From an uncultured Neomegalonema sp. (GTDB lineage Bacteria > Pseudomonadota > Alphaproteobacteria > Rhodobacterales > Rhodobacteraceae), in contig CALFWP010000122.1 in assembly GCA_937927905.1 (NCBI GenBank), positions 1-37,624 of the forward strand: a stretch of DNA of 37,624 bases. The letters are read 5' to 3'. Shown piece after piece: positions 33,379-37,624 of this stretch. The notes beneath the pieces are model-generated. The model did not search any database. It had not been told where the DNA came from and saw only the letters and a program-made list of their open reading frames with translations. Each line of letters begins with the position of its first letter. Within the stretch, counting starts at the first letter, position 1. Both the position numbers and the translations under genes were made by a program.

Positions 33379-33717
33379 TTACTGGAACGGCTCAAAAAGC
33401 TGGACCGAGGCCAGCGGATATTCGCTGCCATCCGCAAGGCGGCAGTTTTTCGTCGCGCCGCCTTCTGCGTTTACGTCAGGCCATTCACCGATTGTGCCGC
33501 CTTTGCTGAGGCACAGATCCGCATTCGCATCGCCGCTGCTGGTAACTTCCGGTGCGGGTGGTGGTGCCTTATAGGTCACTTTCGCCGGTGCGCTCGTAAC
33601 GGCATCCGCTGCACTTCCGACAGCAGACGCAGCGTCATCAACGATTTTATTACCGGCAGCACATCCGGCCAAACCGAGCACGGCAACGGAAAGCGACGTG
33701 AGTATAATGTGTTTCAT
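33379..33717 (-). CDS. Small lipoprotein, possibly DUF333-like
   Basis: A 112-aa protein with a lipoprotein signal ending at LAGC (Cys19). A low-complexity Ala/Val/Pro linker (residues about 25-60) precedes a small C-terminal module, ADLCLSKGGTIGEWPDV then GGATKNCRLADGSEYPLA. Its two cysteines and Gly-Gly pattern recall DUF333 (cysteine-containing haemolysin-like lipoproteins), but the match is partial. The ATG at 33717 has AGGAG 7 nt upstream; a longer frame upstream would destroy the signal. It should sit on the periplasmic side of a membrane. It is a single-gene unit with its own terminator. Function unknown. Confidence 0.8.
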   Translation of the reverse strand: MKHIILTSLSVAVLGLAGCAAGNKIVDDAASAVGSAADAVTSAPAKVTYKAPPPAPEVTSSGDANADLCLSKGGTIGEWPDVNAEGGATKNCRLADGSEYPLASVQLFEPFQ

Positions 33718-33987
33718 GAATTGAACTCCTGATTTTGGTCTCCGCTTCGCGGTACGGCGAGGGATATGCGTTAAGAATTCCGGAAAAGCATGGCCCGTCA
33801 ATGCGTGAACTGCATATGAGCAGGTTGACCATGATCAAAGCGCCTACCTGACACCATTTCGTCACAGAGTTGACCACTTGCAGTCCCGGAAAAAAGACTT
33901 ACATGAAAGCGCTGACCGCCTCCGGATACTGTTGCACGGTAATGGTCATATCTGTCACGAAAACACGGCCTGATAAGGAAACACAGG

Positions 33988-34389
33988 GTGAAGATCGGCG
34001 AAGCGGCAAAGCACGCGAATCTTCCGGTCAAAACCGTCCGCTATTATGCTGAAATCGGCCTTGTTGTTCCGAATGGCCGTACCGCATCAGGATATCGTGA
34101 GTACAGCGATACCGCGGTGAGAAAATTACAGTTCGTTGCCCGGGCGCGGGCTTTCGGCTTTGCAATACCGGCCTGTAGAGAGCTGTTGTCATTGTACGAG
34201 GACCGTTCGCGCGCGAGTGCGGATGTAAAGCGGATTGCCTCGGCGCGAATTGACGAGATTGAGGAAAAATTGCAGGAGCTTGCCGGACTCAGGGACGAGC
34301 TGGCGCATCTTGTGGAAAGCTGTGCCGGAAACGCCCGGCCCGATTGCCCGATAATCACCGGACTTTCCGGACAATCACGCGGTGTGTGA
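33988..34389 (+). CDS. MerR-family regulator, CueR/HmrR-like (copper sensing)
   Basis: A 133-aa MerR-type activator. The winged helix shows MKIGEAAKHANLPVKTVRYYAEIGLV and the second half YREYSDTAVRKLQFVARARA. A long dimerisation helix follows, then a C-terminal metal loop C-x7-C (CAGNARPDC) followed by PII, which matches the Cu(I)-binding loop of CueR/HmrR. It should respond to Cu+, Ag+ or Au+. The start is GTG at 33988 with AAGGA about 8-10 nt upstream. No copA, copper chaperone or oxidase is next to it; msrA follows 63 nt later. The 270-bp gap before it (33718-33987) contains the imperfect dyad TTGACCATGATCAA near 33822 but no clear MerR-type 19-bp-spaced promoter. Confidence 0.85.
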   Translation: MKIGEAAKHANLPVKTVRYYAEIGLVVPNGRTASGYREYSDTAVRKLQFVARARAFGFAIPACRELLSLYEDRSRASADVKRIASARIDEIEEKLQELAGLRDELAHLVESCAGNARPDCPIITGLSGQSRGV

Positions 34390-34452
34390 AAAACGGTTCT
34401 AAGACCATCCGGAAACTGTCATACAATTGAATTTCTGATAAGGAGTGTTGCG

Positions 34453-35100
34453 ATGTTCGGACTGTTCAAATCCTCCACCATTCCGACGGCTGAGACGGCT
34501 TTGCCCGGCCGGTCGGAGGCAATACCGACAGCTGAGACGCATACCGTTCTCGGCACCCCCATCAAACCGCCCTTTCCGGAGGGGATTGAAACGCTCTATT
34601 TCGGCTTTGGCTGTTTCTGGGGTGCGGAACGCCGGATGTGGAATGTCGATGGTGTTTATGCCACCGCTGTCGGTTATGCGGGCGGGCACACGCCAAATCC
34701 GACCTATAAGGAAGTCTGCACCGGCAAAACCGGCCATAACGAGGTGGTTATGGTTGCCTATAACCCTGCAAAAGTCAGTGTACATACGCTAATGAAAGTG
34801 TTCTGGGAAGCACATGACCCAACGCAGGGTATGCGCCAGGGCAATGATGTCGGGACGCAATACCGCTCCGGTATTTATGTCACCTCGGAGGACCAGCGCA
34901 CGGCAGCACTTGAAACGCGGGATGAAGTGGCGGCCCAACTGTCGGCAAAGGGGTATCCGGCAATCACGACCGAGATCCTGGATGCGCCAGAGTTTTACTT
35001 TGCCGAAGACTATCACCAGCAGTACCTGGATAAAAACCCGGGCGGGTATTGCGGCCTGCGCGGAACCGGTGTCACCTGTTCTATCGGTGCCGCCACGTGA
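34453..35100 (+). CDS. msrA: Peptide-methionine (S)-S-oxide reductase
   Basis: MsrA reduces methionine-S-sulfoxide in damaged proteins. The 215-aa enzyme carries the catalytic motif GFGCFWGAERRMW, then VGYAGGHTPNPTYKEVC, HDPTQGMRQGNDVGTQYRS and the C-terminal YHQQYLDKNPGGYCGLRGTGVTC with resolving cysteines. AAGGAG lies 7 nt before the ATG. Its first 40 residues contain a duplicated IPTAET stretch that looks like a variable N-terminal extension. The prmA start overlaps the stop codon (GTGA). It follows the CueR-like gene, so copper-linked oxidative stress is a possible theme, but that is inference. Confidence 0.96.
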   Translation: MFGLFKSSTIPTAETALPGRSEAIPTAETHTVLGTPIKPPFPEGIETLYFGFGCFWGAERRMWNVDGVYATAVGYAGGHTPNPTYKEVCTGKTGHNEVVMVAYNPAKVSVHTLMKVFWEAHDPTQGMRQGNDVGTQYRSGIYVTSEDQRTAALETRDEVAAQLSAKGYPAITTEILDAPEFYFAEDYHQQYLDKNPGGYCGLRGTGVTCSIGAAT

Positions 35101-36005
35101 GCAGTGCAGCGGGTGAAATACACACCATCTTCGCTACAGTTGACGGTGAAGGCCGTGCACAGGCCCTCGCCGATGCGATGGAAAAAATGCAACCGGAACC
35201 GGCAGGTGTCGGTTGTTTCGAGGTTGACGAGGATAATGACGTCTGGGAGGTGGCCGGATATTTCGGCGCCAACCCGGACGGTCTGTCATTATCACTGCTC
35301 GGGCTTGCCTTTCCGGATGCGAATTTCGTCGTGTCAAAAGTCCCGCCGGAGGATTGGGTTGCAAAAGTCCGGCGGGAACTGACACCGGTTCAAGCGGGGC
35401 GCTTTACACTCCATGGCGGTCATGACCTCGGCAATGCGCCGCCCTCTTCGATCCGCCTGCAAATCGAAGCGGCAATGGCATTTGGCACGGGGCATCACGG
35501 CACAACACGCGGCTGCCTGATGGCAATGGATGAACTTGCCAGACAGAGCCTTTATGCCCGCCGTGTACTGGATCTGGGAACCGGTACGGGTGCACTGGCA
35601 ATGGGTGCCGCAAAATTATGGAAAGCAAAGTGCATTGCCACGGATATCGATCAGGTTGCCGTCGCCACCGCCCGTGAAAACATCCGCTTTAACGGGACCG
35701 GTGCCTTTATCCGGACCTACGAAGCAGGAAGGGCAACCGGCCCTGACGTGTTGCGCTATGCGCCGTATAGTCTCGTGTTCGCCAATATCCTTGCCGCACC
35801 GCTCAAACGGCTTGCCCCACAGATTGCAGCGGTGACAGACTCGGGCAGCGCCGTGATCCTATCCGGTCTTTTACACCGTCAGGCCCCCGGCGTGGCCCGG
35901 GTATTTGAGGGCTGGGGCATGCACGTCAAACAGCGCATCAGACTTGGGGAATGGACAACCCTTCGCCTGCAACGCGCGCACAAATACGGGTGTCAGGACC
36001 GATAG
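35097..36005 (+). CDS. prmA: Ribosomal protein L11 methyltransferase
   Basis: PrmA trimethylates lysines and the N-terminus of ribosomal protein L11. The 302-aa protein has an N-terminal substrate-recognition part (with WEVAGYFGANPDGLSLSLL and PPEDWVAKVRRELTPV), the motif AMAFGTGHHGTTRGCL, and a SAM-binding Rossmann domain, VLDLGTGTGALAMGAAKL, with ATDIDQVAVATARENI and the NPxF/Y-type position VFANILAAPLKRLAP. I start at the GTG at 35097, which overlaps the msrA stop by 4 nt and begins with SSAAGEIHTIFATV; an ATG at 35049 would lie inside msrA. Its last 13 bp overlap the end of the convergent photolyase-like gene. Confidence 0.9.
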   Translation: MSSAAGEIHTIFATVDGEGRAQALADAMEKMQPEPAGVGCFEVDEDNDVWEVAGYFGANPDGLSLSLLGLAFPDANFVVSKVPPEDWVAKVRRELTPVQAGRFTLHGGHDLGNAPPSSIRLQIEAAMAFGTGHHGTTRGCLMAMDELARQSLYARRVLDLGTGTGALAMGAAKLWKAKCIATDIDQVAVATARENIRFNGTGAFIRTYEAGRATGPDVLRYAPYSLVFANILAAPLKRLAPQIAAVTDSGSAVILSGLLHRQAPGVARVFEGWGMHVKQRIRLGEWTTLRLQRAHKYGCQDR

Positions 36006-37207
36006 AAATCAGCCAGGAATCGTGGGATTTTCTTTTTTATTTTAAAAAAACCTGCAGTTGCCGAAGGCCAGACAGCCTGATCCCAGTCCCTTTGTATTTC
36101 GACCAGCGTAATACCCGCCTCATCCAGATACGGCATAGCCCCGCCGACCCAATCGCGGGTCGGACCAACAGGGATATAGGGCGTTACGACCTGCAGAATA
36201 TTATTTGCCTGCGCCCACGTCACAAGACTGCGCGGAGTGTCCGGATCAAGTTTATCCGCCTCCGGCGCGCCAGATTTCTGCGCCCGTATAGCGGCATCAG
36301 CAAGTGAGGCGGCATCAAAGGCCCGGATAGTTTCGGCGGCATGATCCGGAGATATCTGAAGCGTCGCCGTCGCCCTGAACGCTGCGTTAAAGTCATTGCA
36401 ATGCTCCGCCGAACAATCTTCAAGCGTCAGAAGCAGGCCGGACGCTTTCGATGGATCAGCCTGTTCTGCGGACCGGACTCCCCCTGCGGGTCCGTAATCA
36501 TACGTCTCCGTCAAAGGCTCCGGGTCCTGCGCCAGCTGTGATGCATCCGGCATAAAACGCCCGTTAGTAAAACGGGCGATATTCTGTGCAACGGCGATAT
36601 AGTTTTTGCCGCGCGTATGCAGCCCCGCAACCCAGCGCCAGCTGAGCGTATTCGATGCCGGATCCCCATCCAGCAAATGCCGCAAGAAAAAATCCGCACC
36701 AAGCTGCCACGGCAGTTCAAGTGTAAAAATCCAGATCGAAGCAAACCACATCCGGGCGTGATTGTGCAGGTAATTGGTTTCCGTAAGCTCCCGCGCCCAG
36801 AAATCAAAACAATCTATACCGGTTTCACCACCTTCAGCCCGTTCCAATCGTAAGTCCCTTTTGAAACGGGTTTTTGCACCTTCAAGTCCCTGAAGGTAAT
36901 CCTTCCAGACACCGGGCCGTTGCTCAAGCCACCCTTTAAAATAGCTGCGCCAGAAAACCTCTTGAATAAACTTTTCCGAATCCGCAGCACCGTGTGTTTC
37001 CAGGGCCGCCGCAACGACTTCTTTTTCGTTGATCAGACGCCGCCTCAGATAAGGGGACAAAAGCGAAATATTCGACCTGTCGTCCGGGCCGAAATCAGTA
37101 TTACGCCGAGCCGCATAACGCCCGCCCATAAACGGCGCAAAAGCCGCATTATGCATCAGGGCAGCCTGACGCTCCGGCACCCACATTGTCTGATTTGTAC
37201 TGATCAT
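35993..37207 (-). CDS. Photolyase-like FAD-binding protein with no N-terminal antenna domain
   Basis: A 404-aa protein. Instead of the usual N-terminal alpha/beta antenna domain, it begins at once with photolyase FAD-domain motifs: RRNTDFGPDDRSNISLLSPY, then FIQEVFWRSYFKGWLE, TGIDCFDFWARELTETNYLH, HNHARMWFASIWIF and LLDGDPASNTLSWRWVAGL. The C-terminal ~150 residues (DTPRSLVTWAQANNILQVV, TPYIPVGPTRDWVGGAMPYL, AGITLVEIQRDWDQAVWP) resemble part of an alpha/beta antenna-type domain. It is therefore either a light-independent FAD protein or a photolyase with rearranged domains. The ATG is at 37207 and has no strong ribosome site. Repair of UV dimers is possible but not shown; the active-site Trp ladder cannot be judged by eye. 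Confidence 0.85.
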   Translation of the reverse strand: MISTNQTMWVPERQAALMHNAAFAPFMGGRYAARRNTDFGPDDRSNISLLSPYLRRRLINEKEVVAAALETHGAADSEKFIQEVFWRSYFKGWLEQRPGVWKDYLQGLEGAKTRFKRDLRLERAEGGETGIDCFDFWARELTETNYLHNHARMWFASIWIFTLELPWQLGADFFLRHLLDGDPASNTLSWRWVAGLHTRGKNYIAVAQNIARFTNGRFMPDASQLAQDPEPLTETYDYGPAGGVRSAEQADPSKASGLLLTLEDCSAEHCNDFNAAFRATATLQISPDHAAETIRAFDAASLADAAIRAQKSGAPEADKLDPDTPRSLVTWAQANNILQVVTPYIPVGPTRDWVGGAMPYLDEAGITLVEIQRDWDQAVWPSATAGFFKIKKKIPRFLADFYRS

Positions 37208-37270
37208 GCATCCGAGTTAGCGCACAAACCCCGGCCTGCCATCAGAATGAAAAATTTTTACAAACTCCGC

Positions 37271-37299
37271 TTGCGACTCGCAGTCCGGGGGGGTAAAGA
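37271..37299 (+). promoter_or_regulatory. Probable promoter of the initiator tRNA gene
   Basis: TTGCGA at 37271-37276 and TAAAGA at 37294-37299 are separated by exactly 17 bp. They place the RNA start a few bases before the mature 5' end at 37311. Confidence 0.45.
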
Positions 37300-37310
37300 A
37301 GCATCTCTGT

Positions 37311-37387
<77 letters not shown>

Positions 37388-37446
37388 AAAATCCTAAATA
37401 TCGACGACCGTTTCGCAGGGCTGACATCAGCCCCGCGCGGTATTCG

Positions 37447-37624
37447 TCAGTAGTCCAGCTTCCACTTCGCACTGGCCTCTGCTTCGTCGGCACCAAACTG
37501 ACCTTCAAGTTCGATATTTTCGAAAACTTCGATCTCGACGAAGGCTGATGTTCCACCGGTTTCAAGGTTTTGTTTCGCGCCGACAAAGATATCTTCAGTC
37601 AGGTACTTTCCGGTCGAAATGCTG
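37447..37624 (-). CDS. TamB-like translocation/assembly module, C-terminal end (partial)
   Basis: The minus-strand frame from the window edge to a stop at 37447 encodes the last 58 residues of a protein. GKYLTEDIFVGAKQ, then TSAFVEIEVFENIELEGQFG and the very end ASAKWKLDY (Trp-Lys-x-Asp-Tyr) match the C-terminus of TamB (DUF490), an inner-membrane-anchored protein that bridges the periplasm to TamA and is linked to outer-membrane lipid or protein transport. The beta-strand pattern and terminal aromatic fit. Most of the gene is outside the window. Shorter frames overlapping the tRNA on this strand are not real. Confidence 0.8.
   Translation of the reverse strand, partial: SISTGKYLTEDIFVGAKQNLETGGTSAFVEIEVFENIELEGQFGADEAEASAKWKLDY

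Noticed and set aside
37424..37445. GC-rich hairpin next to the tamB end (GGGCTGA/TCAGCCC)
   Set aside because: A good stem but no T tract on either strand, so I do not call it a terminator.

Overview
The window is a chromosomal segment of an alphaproteobacterium. The evidence is a ChvI/ChvG two-component pair, the order lpxC-bamD-recN, the block truB-rpsO-pnp, a cobT-cobS-cobC cobalamin group, a DUF6880 protein, and a fused DUF4130/UdgX gene next to its linked radical SAM gene. Protein style suggests Rhodobacterales or a close relative. That is an inference, since no rRNA gene is present. Most of the DNA is ordinary housekeeping sequence of medium-high GC. Two places carry mobile DNA: 2100-5212 and 19107-19430.

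Layout. 1-1557 (minus): pgsA, a small membrane protein with a C-terminal cysteine cluster, and the N-terminal half of hemH running off the window start. 1599-2078 (plus): a small SAM methyltransferase. 2125-4755: a complete IS1595-family element with 24-bp inverted repeats and an 8-bp target duplication. It carries its transposase plus three cargo genes: a 336-aa protein translationally coupled to the transposase, and a divergent pair of tiny genes whose start codons overlap. 4764-5212 is a very AT-rich stretch with one doubtful membrane ORF. 5213-6562 (minus) is a DUF6880 protein. 6650-12900 (minus) is one tight cluster: radical SAM protein, DUF4130-UdgX protein, truB, rpsO, pnp.

13094-15557 (plus): chvI and chvG. 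15707-18999 (minus): a lone ZnuC-like ATPase, a NUDIX hydrolase and a large CapD/FlaA1-type nucleotide-sugar dehydratase. 19107-19430 is an IS5-family transposase remnant. 19664-23264 (plus): lpxC, bamD, recN, covering lipid A synthesis, outer-membrane protein assembly and recombinational repair. 23241-26980 (minus): an FAD-linked D-lactate/glycolate-type dehydrogenase, cobT, cobS and a CobC-like phosphatase (late cobalamin assembly). 27130-28020 (minus) is an exported parvulin isomerase, divergent from secA (28267-31011).

31102-36005 (plus unless noted): folB, a Tat-exported family 5 solute-binding protein without permease genes, a small lipoprotein (minus), a CueR-like regulator, msrA and prmA. 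35993-37207 (minus) is a photolyase-like protein that begins with the FAD-binding domain. 37311-37387 is an initiator tRNA, followed by the C-terminal end of a TamB-like protein (minus) that leaves the window.

The best candidates for something undescribed are the cargo module of the IS1595 element and the radical SAM/UdgX pair placed directly ahead of truB-rpsO-pnp.
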